DNA of 64,000 nucleotides from Roseimaritima sediminicola. GTDB lineage: Bacteria; Planctomycetota; Planctomycetia; Pirellulales; Pirellulaceae. The DNA lies in contig NZ_WIAD01000004.1 in assembly GCF_009618275.1 (NCBI RefSeq), positions 1 through 64,000 of the forward strand, read 5' to 3'. A model generated the notes under the pieces. The model did not search any database and was not told where the DNA came from. It was given only the letters and a program-made list of their open reading frames with translations. A program made the position numbers and the translations under genes. Of the stretch, positions 51,156 to 61,341 are shown in pieces. Position 1 is the stretch's first letter; each line of letters starts with the position of its first letter.

Positions 51156-52139
51156 TCAGCCTTGCTCGCTCACGGCTTCTTCTTGTCCGAACTCCGCCGT
51201 TTTGGGGTTGGGGGTTTTTGCCGCCCAACGCTGGGCGATGACGGTGTCGAGCAATAACTGGCCGACGTGATAGACGATCATCGGCAGCATGCTGACCCCG
51301 CAGTCCAGGGCCAACTGCAGGCCGACCATCAACGTTTTCTGGCTGCCGGCGATCCCGACGGCAATTTGCTGCGGACGCCCCAGTCCGCCCAGCCGTGCCG
51401 ACGCTATACCCATTACCATCGCCACCAGATGCACGGCCACGACCGCGACGACCATCCACAACCAGTCCGCTCCGCCGCCGCTGCCAGTATCCGACGCCGC
51501 CAACCGTTGGCCGCCCTGACTGGCTCCGACCACGACCATCACCAGGATCCCAACCTGGGCCCCCAAGGCCAGCGACCGTCGGTGCCCGTCGGCCCAGACC
51601 GCTGCCCCCAGTCGCCGCAGCACCTGGGCCAGAACCAGCGGCAGAGCGACCAACAGGCCCAGCTTGACCACTTGGTCGCTTAAATCGATCTCCACCCGCT
51701 GGCCCAACAACATGACCAACCACAGCGGGGCGACCACAAAACAGGCCAGGTTCGTCACGACGGTCACCATCATCGCCACCGAATCGTCGCCGCCGGCTTT
51801 TCGCGTCCACACCGACGCCGAAGCCAGGGTGCACGGGACCACGCTCGCGACGATCAAACCGCCAGCCAATTCCGTGCTCAGCCCCGCGGAGGCCGCCCAA
51901 GCCAATAACGGCACGACGGCAACATTGATCACCACGGCCAGAATCCACGCCACCGGCTTGCGAAGGCTGCGAATCATCGATTCGGGATGCAGCGGCAGCC
52001 CCATCAGCAGCAGCACGACGGCAACCACGCCATAACGAAACGCCTCCGAACCGGCCAACGGCGAGAGCGGCTCGGCCGCCGCAAACCCCAGCGAAAGCGC
52101 GGCGGCCAAAGCGATCAAAAACCAGTGGCGAGTCAGCAA
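51156..52139 (-). CDS. bile acid:sodium symporter (BASS) family transporter
   Basis: 327-aa membrane protein with about ten helices. Family marks include GLPLHPESMIRSLRKPVAWILAVV, the crossover-type segment GGLIVASVVPCTLASASVWTRKAGGD, and VGIAGSQKTLMVGLQLALDC in the second half. It resembles the SLC10A7-like branch, which moves organic anions with Na+. No ATG or GTG lies in frame near the start; TTG at 52139 is the best candidate. The C-terminal tail runs to the edge of the hexamer array. Substrate unknown. Confidence 0.82.
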   Translation of the reverse strand: MLTRHWFLIALAAALSLGFAAAEPLSPLAGSEAFRYGVVAVVLLLMGLPLHPESMIRSLRKPVAWILAVVINVAVVPLLAWAASAGLSTELAGGLIVASVVPCTLASASVWTRKAGGDDSVAMMVTVVTNLACFVVAPLWLVMLLGQRVEIDLSDQVVKLGLLVALPLVLAQVLRRLGAAVWADGHRRSLALGAQVGILVMVVVGASQGGQRLAASDTGSGGGADWLWMVVAVVAVHLVAMVMGIASARLGGLGRPQQIAVGIAGSQKTLMVGLQLALDCGVSMLPMIVYHVGQLLLDTVIAQRWAAKTPNPKTAEFGQEEAVSEQG

Positions 52140-52206
52140 GTCGATGGTCCGGACGTGTAGGTGGAGGGTGATAGGTGTGCGATGAATGAATGCTAGCAGT
52201 GAAGGT

Positions 52207-52231
52207 CCAAAGTCTGGCGACTTCCGCTACG
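52207..52231 (+). repeat. dispersed 25-bp hairpin element, copy 10 (G-C class)
   Basis: Stem AAGTC TGGC GACTT followed by CCGCTACG, in the gap between the BASS and AsmA-like genes. Confidence 0.85.
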
Positions 52232-52357
52232 GCCCAACGGGGCTGCTTACGATAACGATTTCCCTGCGAAACGTCTGCAAGGGTTTTTCGCTCTACCCGT
52301 CGCGGCGGCTTTTTGGGATACAGGAGCGCCGGCCGTACCGCAGCAAACCAGTCAGGG

Positions 52358-53671
52358 ATGGGAATGCACGAACGCACACAGAAAGCGCTCTGCCGATTGG
52401 CATTCGTTTGCCTGTGCGCGCTGCCCACGATGTTGGTCCTGTCGGTGATCGCGGTCTCCTGGACGCCGTGGTACTACCGCTATCAACTGGCCCAGCTGGA
52501 AGCCCGCCTGACCGACGAGCTGGGGCTGCGCGTGGAGATCGCGGACTTCGAGCGTCCGGCGCCCTCGGTGCTCCGGCTGCGAGGCGTGGTGATCCGCGAA
52601 AACGAGACGGGCGCGGAAGTCGGCCGCGTGCGGCTGGCCAGTTTTGCCGAGCTGGACGACAAACGCATCCTGCGTGTCCATCAACCCGAACTGCAATCGG
52701 CCCAGCTGCAGCACGCCTGGCAGATCATTCACGACCGCTTCCTGTGCCAGCCCGCCCTGACCAGCCAACCGATGGTGATCGCCGCGGACGACCTGACGCT
52801 GCACAGCAAAACCGGCGGCGTGACGCTGCGAGACACGGTCGCCCGGGTGACGCCGCGCGGCAAGAACATCGAAGCGGACCTGGAGTTCCTGCCGGCGGGC
52901 CGCGAAACCGACACCAAAGCCACCGTGTCGGTGGTCCGCAACCGCAGCGGTTCGCTGCCGGAAACCCGCTGGCAGCTGTACACCGGCGGCATTCCCCTGC
53001 CCTGCTCTGCGTTGGCCGGCTACCTGCCAGCCCTTCAGAAACTGGGCCCGGACGCCGAATTCAATGGTTCGCTGCGTTGGAAGCTGGCCTCCGACGGCTG
53101 GTCGGTCGACCTGGCCGGCGCAAAATTTACGGACATCGATCTGAGCGAAGTCTTCGACGGGCTGCCGCATAAACTGACCGGCCGAGCCAGCGTGCACCTG
53201 GTGACCTGCAAGATCCAGCCCGGCCGCGCAGCCGACATCTCGGGATCGCTGGTGGCCCAGGAAGGTTATCTGGGCACCGGCTTGTTGACCGCCGCCGAAC
53301 AGCATCTGGGAATCGCCGCCGTGGCCGAGACCGGCGACGAGAACAGCCTGTGGTACGACCTGTTGGCGATGCGATTTGAAGTCTTGGGAGCCAAGATGAC
53401 GCTTCGCGGCAACTGCCGAAACCACCGCGGCTACGAAGCCTTGCCGCCGGGCGTGGTGCTGTCGACCGTGTCCGCGCCCTTGGCGGTCTGCCGCGAAGAT
53501 CAACCCATGTGGGCGACGAACCTGGTCGCCGCCCTGGCGCCCCAGCATGCGGCCCTGGTGCCCTACTCCCAGCAGACCGCCGCGCTGGGCCAGATGCTGG
53601 TGCCGCCGGAGCGACCGCTGCCCGAAGGCACCCTGCCGGCGGTGCCTCGGATCAGCCTCCGTCGCGAGTAG
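52358..53671 (+). CDS. exported AsmA-like/hypothetical protein
   Basis: 437-aa protein from the ATG at 52358 (a second ATG lies at 52364). An N-terminal signal anchor (LCRLAFVCLCALPTMLVLSVIAV) is followed by WTPWYYRYQLAQLEARLTDELGLRVEIADFERPAPSVLRLRGV, the beginning typical of AsmA/TamB-related proteins that span the periplasm. Repeated beta-strand patterns follow (TGGVTLRDTVARVTPRGKNIEADLEF). The specific function is unknown. Its last 20 bp overlap tail to tail with the ResB-CcsA gene. Confidence 0.6.
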   Translation: MGMHERTQKALCRLAFVCLCALPTMLVLSVIAVSWTPWYYRYQLAQLEARLTDELGLRVEIADFERPAPSVLRLRGVVIRENETGAEVGRVRLASFAELDDKRILRVHQPELQSAQLQHAWQIIHDRFLCQPALTSQPMVIAADDLTLHSKTGGVTLRDTVARVTPRGKNIEADLEFLPAGRETDTKATVSVVRNRSGSLPETRWQLYTGGIPLPCSALAGYLPALQKLGPDAEFNGSLRWKLASDGWSVDLAGAKFTDIDLSEVFDGLPHKLTGRASVHLVTCKIQPGRAADISGSLVAQEGYLGTGLLTAAEQHLGIAAVAETGDENSLWYDLLAMRFEVLGAKMTLRGNCRNHRGYEALPPGVVLSTVSAPLAVCREDQPMWATNLVAALAPQHAALVPYSQQTAALGQMLVPPERPLPEGTLPAVPRISLRRE

Positions 53672-56600
53672 CCCAGCCGGGCTTGGGGACGTCCAGCGGT
53701 TTGGCGGCGGGCCAAACCGCGGCCAGGGCGATGACCAACAACTGGCTTCCTACGAACAATCCCAGCCACATCAGCGTGCCGCTGGTAAAGCCGTAGCTGT
53801 GCAAGCCGAAACCCAACTGGTTCGTTCCGAACCAGCTCCACGCCGTGATGATGTTGCCGCCCACCGCCAACATCGCGAAACCACGCGGACCGACCATGCG
53901 GTCCCAGCGAGCGTGCAACATCAGGGCGTTCCAGATCACGATCAACAACGCGCCGTTTTCTTTGGGGTCCCAACCCCAGAAGCGGCCCCAGCTGTCGTCG
54001 GCCCAAAGACCGCCCAACACCGTGCCGATGAAGCTGAACAGGATCCCGAAACAGGTCGCCCCGTACATCATCCGATAACTGTCGCGGCGGCTCTCTTCAC
54101 TGGCCCCCAGCCAGGACTGCACCAAGTGCTTGATGCCCAGCAAACCGGCTACGAACGTCGCTGTATACCCCAGCGTCACGGTGGTCACATGCGTGCCCAA
54201 CCAGAACTGGGTGTCGAGAACCGCCTGCAGCACCGGCATCGTGTCTTCGTTGCTGAGCCCCTTCCAGGCGATCATCAGGGTGATGCTGCCGGCGGCCGAA
54301 GCCACGAGGTTGCCGATGCCTTTGCGCGACAGGAACTCGATCACGATGCCGTGCAGCACCGCCCCCCAGCCGATAAAAACGGCCGAAGAATAAAGATTGA
54401 TTACCGGCGGACGCTCGGTCACGATGATCCGGGCGATCAGCGTCGCGGTGTGAACAACGACGATCCCCAGCAACATCACCCAGGCCGTCACGCGCAGGCT
54501 TTCCACCCCCGTCATCAGATAGACCAGCGACAGCACCAGCACGATCATGTACAGGATCATCGCGGTGCCCGAGGGCCAAGCGGCTTCCATCCAGCGTTCC
54601 ACGGCCAGATTCCAACCGATCTCACCTTCCGCAATCCGAGGCTGGATCAAGTCCATGTGTTGGTCGATGGCCTGATTGAAGTCCGCCGGATCCATGTCCT
54701 GATACGCCGTGACCAGAGCCTGGAAACCGCTGGTTGGATCCTTGGCTTCCGGATTGCGAATCGTATCCTTGATCGATTCGAAATAAGCGGCCGACAGCGG
54801 CAACCAACGGTCGCGTTCGGTCGGCGGCAATTCGGTCTGCCCCTGCGGAGGAATTAATCCCGGCGAATCGACTTCGGCGATCAAGCGCATCCGCCGCTGC
54901 AAATCTTCAAAAGCAGCCATCTGCCGCAGCTCGTCGGTGATGTCCTCCGGCTTCACGCCCTCGGGCAGCATCTGCAGCAGCACCTGATCAGGCACCCGCC
55001 GCGGACGCGGCATCTGCATGGCGACTGAAACCACGTCGTACAGATGCAGCCGCGACGCCAGCTCGATCAGCTTGCGTTCTTTGAAAGACAACTGGGCCGA
55101 GTCTTTCTCACTGGCTTCGGTGGCCAACTGCCGCACCCGGGCGCTGGCATCCTGCAGCTCGCTCAAGGAATACAGTTTGGATTTTCGCCGCCGGTCGATC
55201 CCCACTTCCGCCAATACCTCGGCCGCATCGATACGGATCATCGGCAGGTCGTAGATCTCGTCGGTATCCGCGGCGACTTCCATCAACCACTCGAGCGCCG
55301 GCATCCGCTTGGGCGAAAACGGCGGGTCGCGATACCGCTGGAGGTCCGACGGAGAAACCTTTTCCATCGCAAACCGATTGATCAATTCCGGATCGGCTTC
55401 GGTCAGCGGAATCGACTCTTTGCTGCTGAGCGTCTTGAGGGTGATCCGCGCGTAGGCGTCCAGCGGCATCAAGCGGCCGCCGAACTGAACCGGAATCTCG
55501 CCGGCCCGGTACAGGTCGCGGCTTTCGGTGCGTTGCTCGGGGTTCATCGCCATGGCCACCGCCGACCATGGCACCAGTTTCATCGTCACGATCAAGCCCA
55601 CGAACACCACGCCCGCGGCGATGGCTTTGGGGAAGAAACGCTCGCTGCGCATCCCGCTGCGGCGGCTGAGCTCGCGATCACGACGCGAGGTGTAGCGGCG
55701 AAGCGAGCCGACGAAGTGAAACAGCATTCCTACGCCGGTGATCGAACAGGCCAAGTAGGGAATCAACCAACCGCTGTTCTGCACGACTTGCAGGCCGGTG
55801 ATCTCCTTGCCGCCGGGAACCGGCACATGGTTGGCTTGATAAAACGTCTCGCCGCGATAACGCAGCGGGTTGTTCATCCAAATTCGCTCTTTGCGAATCT
55901 CGCTATTTTCGGGATCGAACAAGCGGATCACCGACGAGAACGATTGGGCTTTGTTGACGCCGGCGTAATCATCGCGGCGCACATCCAACAGTTTGACCCA
56001 GTACGGCTTCTCAATCCGCTGGAAGCGCAACCCCATGCTGTAGGTGGTGTCGCCCGCCGTGACCTCTTCAAATTCGTCCGGGTTGGGCGTGAAGAACAAG
56101 TTGTTCGCATCGTTGACATACTGCGTCACCAGGAACGTGCCCAGCGAGTCGCCGGTGTCCTTGGCCAGCAGTTCCACGTAGGCCGAAGCCACGTTGGTCT
56201 TGCCCGACGCACCGCCTTCCATCCGAGCCTCGGTCACCGCCAGTTCCCGCCCCAGTCCGGTCGTCGCCGGGTTCGTCTCCGCATTCTTGGCATCGATCAG
56301 GGTCGAATTGACCATGTACTGGTCGACGCGGATGTCAAACGGCACGGCCGGATCCGAGATCACGCTGCCATCGGCTGCCGCCGCCTGCAGACGCGAGACC
56401 GGAACGGCGATCACCTTCCGTTGGTCGGGGTCGCTGTCGTCGATGAAGGCCAGCTCGGTATTGGCCATGTTGATGGCGGTGTTGGAGATGTCGCCTTCGG
56501 CCAGATTCAGCTTCTGTTCCAGCTGGCGGTCGCCGTAAGCGAACTGGCCGATCATCAGCAGGGCCACGCCGAAGTGCAGCAGCACGTTGCCGCCTTGTTT

Positions 56601-57368
56601 GCCGAAGATCAGATGACAACCCCACATCAGGATCAACGCGACCCCGCTGCCCTTGGTCAATTGCCACATGATTCGCAGCCCGGGATCGCTGAGCGTCGCC
56701 ACGCCGCTGAGCATGCCGATCAACAGGACTCCCACGCCGACCAGGGCCACGATCGATCCGATCCGCAGGCGTTTACTGTCGGTCGTCGTCGCCGTGGCCA
56801 ATAGCCCCAGCCAGCCCACAGCGACACCGCCGCACAGCCAAGCCCAGAGCGTTGCGTAACTGACCGGTGGCTCGCCCTGCACGCCTTCGCTGCTGCTGCC
56901 GGTAAAGATCACCGCCAACATCAGGACCAAGCCAACGCCCAAGGCGGCCAAACCCGCGGCCAAGCGGCCGCCCCGAGCCCGGGCATGAAAGCGCGTGATC
57001 TTGGCCGCCAGCAGGTTCACCAACAGCAGCGTGCCGATCAACGCACCGCCGGGAAACGGCACCCAAAAATGAAACGGCGTGTGCGGATAAAAGACCTGCG
57101 GAATGAAATCGTCGAGGTGCAGCCGAGCGATCCAGCTGGTGAAGTACCGCTGCTTGACCTGCTCCATGTTCAGCGCTTCCTGCGCCAGCGTACCGGCCAT
57201 GATCACGACCAACGACATCGCGAACAGCGCAATGGTCCACTTCAACGAACCCAGCAGCCGCAGTCCCGCCATCACCCACTGCATGCCTCCTTGTTCGGCC
57301 TCCACCGGGCTCGTGGCGGTCGTCGCTCGATCATCGAGACGCTCGGGAACGGGGGTGATCGTGGCCAT
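53652..57368 (-). CDS. ResB-CcsA fusion cytochrome c maturation protein
   Basis: 1238-aa membrane protein of cytochrome c biogenesis system II. The N-terminal half is ResB-like (helix near 38-60, then paired helices and a large external region with GETFYQANHVPVPGGKEITG at ~520). A long soluble, helical region (about 630-930) follows. The C-terminal ~300 residues are CcsA/ResC-like with eight helices and the heme-handling WWD-type motif WGRFWGWDPKENGALL. Fusion of ResB and ResC is known in several phyla. It exports and attaches heme for proteins like the cytochrome at 42474. Confidence 0.92.
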   Translation of the reverse strand: MATITPVPERLDDRATTATSPVEAEQGGMQWVMAGLRLLGSLKWTIALFAMSLVVIMAGTLAQEALNMEQVKQRYFTSWIARLHLDDFIPQVFYPHTPFHFWVPFPGGALIGTLLLVNLLAAKITRFHARARGGRLAAGLAALGVGLVLMLAVIFTGSSSEGVQGEPPVSYATLWAWLCGGVAVGWLGLLATATTTDSKRLRIGSIVALVGVGVLLIGMLSGVATLSDPGLRIMWQLTKGSGVALILMWGCHLIFGKQGGNVLLHFGVALLMIGQFAYGDRQLEQKLNLAEGDISNTAINMANTELAFIDDSDPDQRKVIAVPVSRLQAAAADGSVISDPAVPFDIRVDQYMVNSTLIDAKNAETNPATTGLGRELAVTEARMEGGASGKTNVASAYVELLAKDTGDSLGTFLVTQYVNDANNLFFTPNPDEFEEVTAGDTTYSMGLRFQRIEKPYWVKLLDVRRDDYAGVNKAQSFSSVIRLFDPENSEIRKERIWMNNPLRYRGETFYQANHVPVPGGKEITGLQVVQNSGWLIPYLACSITGVGMLFHFVGSLRRYTSRRDRELSRRSGMRSERFFPKAIAAGVVFVGLIVTMKLVPWSAVAMAMNPEQRTESRDLYRAGEIPVQFGGRLMPLDAYARITLKTLSSKESIPLTEADPELINRFAMEKVSPSDLQRYRDPPFSPKRMPALEWLMEVAADTDEIYDLPMIRIDAAEVLAEVGIDRRRKSKLYSLSELQDASARVRQLATEASEKDSAQLSFKERKLIELASRLHLYDVVSVAMQMPRPRRVPDQVLLQMLPEGVKPEDITDELRQMAAFEDLQRRMRLIAEVDSPGLIPPQGQTELPPTERDRWLPLSAAYFESIKDTIRNPEAKDPTSGFQALVTAYQDMDPADFNQAIDQHMDLIQPRIAEGEIGWNLAVERWMEAAWPSGTAMILYMIVLVLSLVYLMTGVESLRVTAWVMLLGIVVVHTATLIARIIVTERPPVINLYSSAVFIGWGAVLHGIVIEFLSRKGIGNLVASAAGSITLMIAWKGLSNEDTMPVLQAVLDTQFWLGTHVTTVTLGYTATFVAGLLGIKHLVQSWLGASEESRRDSYRMMYGATCFGILFSFIGTVLGGLWADDSWGRFWGWDPKENGALLIVIWNALMLHARWDRMVGPRGFAMLAVGGNIITAWSWFGTNQLGFGLHSYGFTSGTLMWLGLFVGSQLLVIALAAVWPAAKPLDVPKPGWATRDGG

Positions 57369-57542
57369 CTAGACGGCTCCTTCAAAAGAGCTTCGTGTGC
57401 GGGTTGGTCGGCTGTGGTTGTGGTTGTGGTTGTGGTTGTGGCATAGGCTTCTAGCCTGTGAATGCCGTGGGTTAGGCTTTTTTGTTTTCACAGGCTGGAA
57501 GCCTATGCCACTGCTACTTTCACAGGCTGGAAGCCTATGCCA
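57369..57542. repeat. TGTGGT array and long inverted repeat
   Basis: A hexamer array TGTGGT (about 57412-57438) is followed by GTGGCATAGGCTTCTAGCC and two inverted copies GGCTGGAAGCCTATGCCAC (57488-57512 and 57524-57543), able to form a stem of about 25 bp. Same motif family as the 88-bp repeat at 34029. Confidence 0.88.
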
Positions 57543-58721
57543 CTACTCGGGACTGGTTAACTGTACGGACTCGAGCAATTGGGTCATCGCGTCGTGCTGC
57601 TTGGCGACCGCCTCGGCCGGTCCTTTCATCTTAATAAACAGCGGCCGCGGGGCGTCCGGTTCGACGACCACCACATCGATGGCCTCCGCCGGTTTGTCAT
57701 CCGTCGACTCCGCCGAATCGGGCGGTGTGATCACCATTCGCCGCGCAGGCTGTCCGGCCACGGTCGTCTCGTCGACCGATTCCATGACCGCATCGACCAT
57801 GGCGGCGTCGGCCGCGTCGCCGGCCACTTGGCCGGCCCACATCTGGACGTTGCTGCGCAGATCGCCGCCGGCACGGATAAACGTCACCTCCACGGCCTCG
57901 TCTCCTTCGCCGGCGTGCAGCGTGGCCAGCCGCATGCCGCCCCGTCGCCCCTCGGTCCAGCCCTCGGGAACGTCATACTGCAACTCCTCGCCGGCAGCGG
58001 ATTCAGCGGCTTCCGGGGCGGGAACCATCGAGGCGTGCGGGTCCGCATCGCCGCCCGAAGCGGCCGTGTCGCCGCCGCGGCCCGCGCCGGCCATCTGCGA
58101 CGGCCGGAACATCGGTGGGGTCATGCGCCCGCCGCCGCCGCCATCGCCTTCGGCCACCAAGTCGACCCACAGGGTGGTCGGGTCATCGCCAGCGGTTTCG
58201 TCCAGCGGTTCGGCGCCGGCCCAGCGGGTTTCCAGCGGCTCCAGGCCCATCTGCTGGCGCCAGCGGTTCACGTTGGCATTGACGTCGGCATCCCAGTCCG
58301 CCCTGCGGCCCAGCCGCGAGAGGGTCAGGGCGAGCTGGTTTTCTTCGGCATCGATCAAGGCTTTGGCAAAGGGGGCGAACGGGCCATCACCAGGCGAAAC
58401 CTGCTGCCAAGTGTCGGGCCACTCGAGCACCGGTTGGCCGTCTTCGAACTGTAGATCCGCGACGAACTGGCGGACGTCTTCGGCCACCGAATCAACCGCC
58501 GTCTCCGGACCAGTTAGTTTGACGAACCAATTGGCACCGTCTTGCGGAATGATCGCGCCGAGCATCCGATTGGTGCTTTGCAGTTCCTCCGGAACGCGGC
58601 GGTCGATCGTGTAAACGCGCACCGGTTCGGGATCGCTGCAACCGGACAAAATCACCAAAGCACCGGCCGCGGAGAGGCACACAGCCCATTTCGCTGCCAT
58701 GCCGCAATAATGTTTCTTCAT
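57543..58721 (-). CDS. putative lipoprotein
   Basis: 392-aa exported protein with a lipoprotein signal: MKKHYCGMAAKWAVCLSAAG then ALVILSGC (lipobox Cys28). The mature part has two alpha/beta repeats with the same phrase type (VPEELQSTNRMLGAIIPQDGANWFVKLTGP and VPEGWTEGRRGGMRL...VVEPDAPRPLFIKMKGP), so it seems to be an internal duplication. Acidic and Gly-rich linkers join them. I do not recognise a named family. It is upstream of the ResB-CcsA gene on the same strand (174 bp gap). Confidence 0.7.
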   Translation of the reverse strand: MKKHYCGMAAKWAVCLSAAGALVILSGCSDPEPVRVYTIDRRVPEELQSTNRMLGAIIPQDGANWFVKLTGPETAVDSVAEDVRQFVADLQFEDGQPVLEWPDTWQQVSPGDGPFAPFAKALIDAEENQLALTLSRLGRRADWDADVNANVNRWRQQMGLEPLETRWAGAEPLDETAGDDPTTLWVDLVAEGDGGGGGRMTPPMFRPSQMAGAGRGGDTAASGGDADPHASMVPAPEAAESAAGEELQYDVPEGWTEGRRGGMRLATLHAGEGDEAVEVTFIRAGGDLRSNVQMWAGQVAGDAADAAMVDAVMESVDETTVAGQPARRMVITPPDSAESTDDKPAEAIDVVVVEPDAPRPLFIKMKGPAEAVAKQHDAMTQLLESVQLTSPE

Positions 58722-58884
58722 GAGCACACTGCCGCGAAGGGCCAGTGGATGGGTTGTGGCTAGAAAGCCAAGGTGGGTGTTGGATCTGTCGTTAAGTATA
58801 AGCGGATGTCCCCCCGCCAGCGTACCCCGAGAGTTTGGGGGTGCGTCGGCATGCCGCATCGATCCGCTTGCCGCATCGTGTGCT

Positions 58885-58918
58885 TCTGTACCGTGCAACA
58901 ATCTGTACCGTGCAACAA
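58885..58918. repeat. 17-bp direct tandem duplication
   Basis: TCTGTACCGTGCAACAA occurs twice head to tail in the otherwise featureless 276-bp gap between two lipoprotein genes. Confidence 0.9.
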
Positions 58919-58997
58919 TCGGACAGGTCCGATTCACACAGCACGGGCGATGACGTGAAAGCCGTACGAAAGCCGCGGCCGGAAAGATCGGCCGAAA

Positions 58998-59501
58998 TTA
59001 ATTTCGAGCCGCGCGGCGCCAGGGATCGGGCAGCGGTTTGAGCGGCTCGGTCGACGGCACAGCGACCGGTACCGCCGGCGGAGCGGCCTGCGCCGGAGCG
59101 GCCTGCGGCAGGCCTCCGAGCAACGCTTGTCCATCGCTCGGTTGACGGACATGGGCCGGTGGCGGCGGGGTGACACGCGAACGGGGTCCGGTCGCCGCGG
59201 GGTTTTCGGTGGGCTTTGCAGGTTTCCCAGATCCAGCGTGTTCCGGACGGGTGGCCAGCCGCCGATCGCCCTCGACCGCAGCCAGTTTCCGTTCCAATTC
59301 CGCCAGCCGTCCCTGGATCTGCCGGTTCTCTTCGGCCAAGGCGTCGGCCCGGTCCCGCTGCTGACGGAAATCGCTCAACAACCGCTCGGACTCACTGCGG
59401 CATTGTTCCAGTTTATTCGTGCCAAACAGTGCGCATCCCGGCGAACCAACTAGCAAAACGATAGCTAGCAAACCGTATTGAATCGCCGGGAACGGATACA
59501 C
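58998..59501 (-). CDS. small lipoprotein with coiled coil
   Basis: 167-aa protein. The start is a GTG at 59501, supported by GGAGG six bases upstream. A signal peptide leads to the lipobox GSPGC (Cys23). Residues ~30-80 form a coiled coil (EQCRSESERLLSDFRQQRDRADALAEENRQ region), followed by a Pro/Ala-rich tail. It looks like an envelope spacer or structural lipoprotein; no named family is assigned. Confidence 0.7.
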   Translation of the reverse strand: MYPFPAIQYGLLAIVLLVGSPGCALFGTNKLEQCRSESERLLSDFRQQRDRADALAEENRQIQGRLAELERKLAAVEGDRRLATRPEHAGSGKPAKPTENPAATGPRSRVTPPPPAHVRQPSDGQALLGGLPQAAPAQAAPPAVPVAVPSTEPLKPLPDPWRRAARN

Positions 59502-59605
59502 CTTGCACCTCCATTGCAGCCGCGTCCTCGGTCGGTCGATTCGGGCGGCCCATCACCATTAAGCTTTGGGAATCCGCGAGCCCCACGAGCGGGAACTAGG
59601 GCGAA

Positions 59606-61252
59606 TCAGGGTCCCAGACCGAACATGCCGATCAAGGCATCGGTCAAGCTGCTGACCGGCGAGGACAACTCGTTGTAACTCCACAGGTTTCGCATCAGAT
59701 CCGTCACCAGCATCCCGCCCAGGCTCATCACCAACAGGATCCCCAGTAACGAAATCACACTGAGTGTGGAATACGGGACTTCGTAGGTCGGACGCAAGGC
59801 CACCGGTTCGGTTTGCGGGGCGGCCATGGGATCGACGGCCACCTGGTCCTCGGGGATGCCTTCCCCGGCGACCACCCCTTCGGCCACGACCTCGTCACCA
59901 AACGGGTCGCCTCCAAGGCCGCCTTCGCCGGGGGAAACCCCGACGCCGGCCAGATCGATGCCGCTGCCAAAGGCGTTGGAGTCTTCGACTTCGATGACCT
60001 GAGAATTACTGTCTTCTTCGACTTCGATATCGATTCCCGAGGGGGACAGTTGGAAATCCTCGTCGGCTTGGAAGTCGACCAGGGATCCGCTGCCACTGGC
60101 TCCGCTGCCGGGTCCGCCCGGGGCGCTGCTGCCGGAGCCTTCGATTTCGGCTCCCAGGTCCAGTGCGGAAATGCTCGATCCGGCCAGGTCCAACGGTTCG
60201 CTCTCCAGCGACAATCCGCTGTCGGAGGGACTCATCAGGTTAATTCCGCTGTCGCCGGCAATGGAAATATCGCTGCCGGCGCCGCCCAGGACGAGGTCGT
60301 CGTCATCGTCGTCGGCGATCACCAGGTCGTCATCGTCGTCCAGCGCATCATCCAGTTCCAACCCCGAACCGCCTTGGCCCAGGTCGGAACCGCCTTGGCC
60401 CAGATCGGATCCGCCGCCCATCAGCGAGGGATCGCTGTCGCCTTGAATCAGATCGCCCGCATCGCCGCTGCCACTGCTGGCCAACAGATCCAGCTCACTC
60501 AGCACATCCTGACCGTGCGAAGCGCCGGTGCCGGACAGTGAATCGGAGTTGGAGGTGGACAGTTCCAGGTCGTCGCCCAGCATTTCCAGGCTGCTGGTGT
60601 GGCCTTCCATGGGATCGGCCTCGAGCGACAGATCGCTTTGAATCTTGCTGGACGGTTCCGCTCCGGCTTCGGCCGCCGGAGGCAGCGTCGGATTGGTGCT
60701 GCCCTCTTTGGGTTCGCCGCCCAGATCCAGCATGCCCGAATCTTCGCCTTCGGGCGCCAGCGTCAGCTCGCCGGAATCGGCCAGGGAAAGGTTGTCGCTG
60801 TCCTGCGAGACCACTTCCACGCCGCCTTCGCGAGCGACCAGGTTGACGTCGCTGCCTTCGGAACCGACCGGTTCGTCGCCCAGCCCGACATCGCTGTCGT
60901 CTTCCCCGTCTTCCGGGGCCAGGCTCAAGTCGTCCGAGCCTCGATCGTCGCCGCCGATCACGCTGCTCTTGCCGCTGCGGATCGCCGACCCCACTTCGGG
61001 TTCGGAAACCAAACCGGAATCGCCGGGGCCCGCATCGTCGCCGCCGGCCACGCCCACGTCCGAATCACCCGCATCCAGCTCGCCGGCAGCGATTTCTTCG
61101 GCCACCCGCTCGATTTCACTCTCGGGAAACTTCCAACTGGCGCCGTCGCGAAAACCGCGAATCGCACCCTGAGAACGCAACTCGACCAGCCGTTCGTGAG
61201 AAACGCCCAGTCGCTGTGCAGCATCGTCGAGAGGCAGGTAATTCGTAGCCAT
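59606..61252 (-). CDS. HTH-domain protein with acidic repeats and C-terminal membrane helix
   Basis: 548-aa protein. Residues ~1-50 (MATNYLPLDDAAQRLGVSHERL...GFRDGASWKFPESEIERV) are an excisionase/MerR-type helix-turn-helix. The next ~430 residues are very acidic, low-complexity repeats with SDLSLxPE, DDDDDLV and GGSDLGQG units. Near the C-terminus is a hydrophobic segment (LSVISLLGILLVMSLGGMLV) that should be a membrane anchor. A cytoplasmic DNA-binding head on a membrane tether is unusual. ATG 61252 is the only start before the HTH; GGAG lies 11 nt upstream. Confidence 0.75.
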   Translation of the reverse strand: MATNYLPLDDAAQRLGVSHERLVELRSQGAIRGFRDGASWKFPESEIERVAEEIAAGELDAGDSDVGVAGGDDAGPGDSGLVSEPEVGSAIRSGKSSVIGGDDRGSDDLSLAPEDGEDDSDVGLGDEPVGSEGSDVNLVAREGGVEVVSQDSDNLSLADSGELTLAPEGEDSGMLDLGGEPKEGSTNPTLPPAAEAGAEPSSKIQSDLSLEADPMEGHTSSLEMLGDDLELSTSNSDSLSGTGASHGQDVLSELDLLASSGSGDAGDLIQGDSDPSLMGGGSDLGQGGSDLGQGGSGLELDDALDDDDDLVIADDDDDDLVLGGAGSDISIAGDSGINLMSPSDSGLSLESEPLDLAGSSISALDLGAEIEGSGSSAPGGPGSGASGSGSLVDFQADEDFQLSPSGIDIEVEEDSNSQVIEVEDSNAFGSGIDLAGVGVSPGEGGLGGDPFGDEVVAEGVVAGEGIPEDQVAVDPMAAPQTEPVALRPTYEVPYSTLSVISLLGILLVMSLGGMLVTDLMRNLWSYNELSSPVSSLTDALIGMFGLGP

Positions 61253-61341
61253 ACCGATGGCAACTCCAATATCGGATAAGACGAGCGGTAAGTCGCAGTT
61301 GCTAGCCCCAACCGTTCCGATTTCCCTGCTCGCCGCGGCCC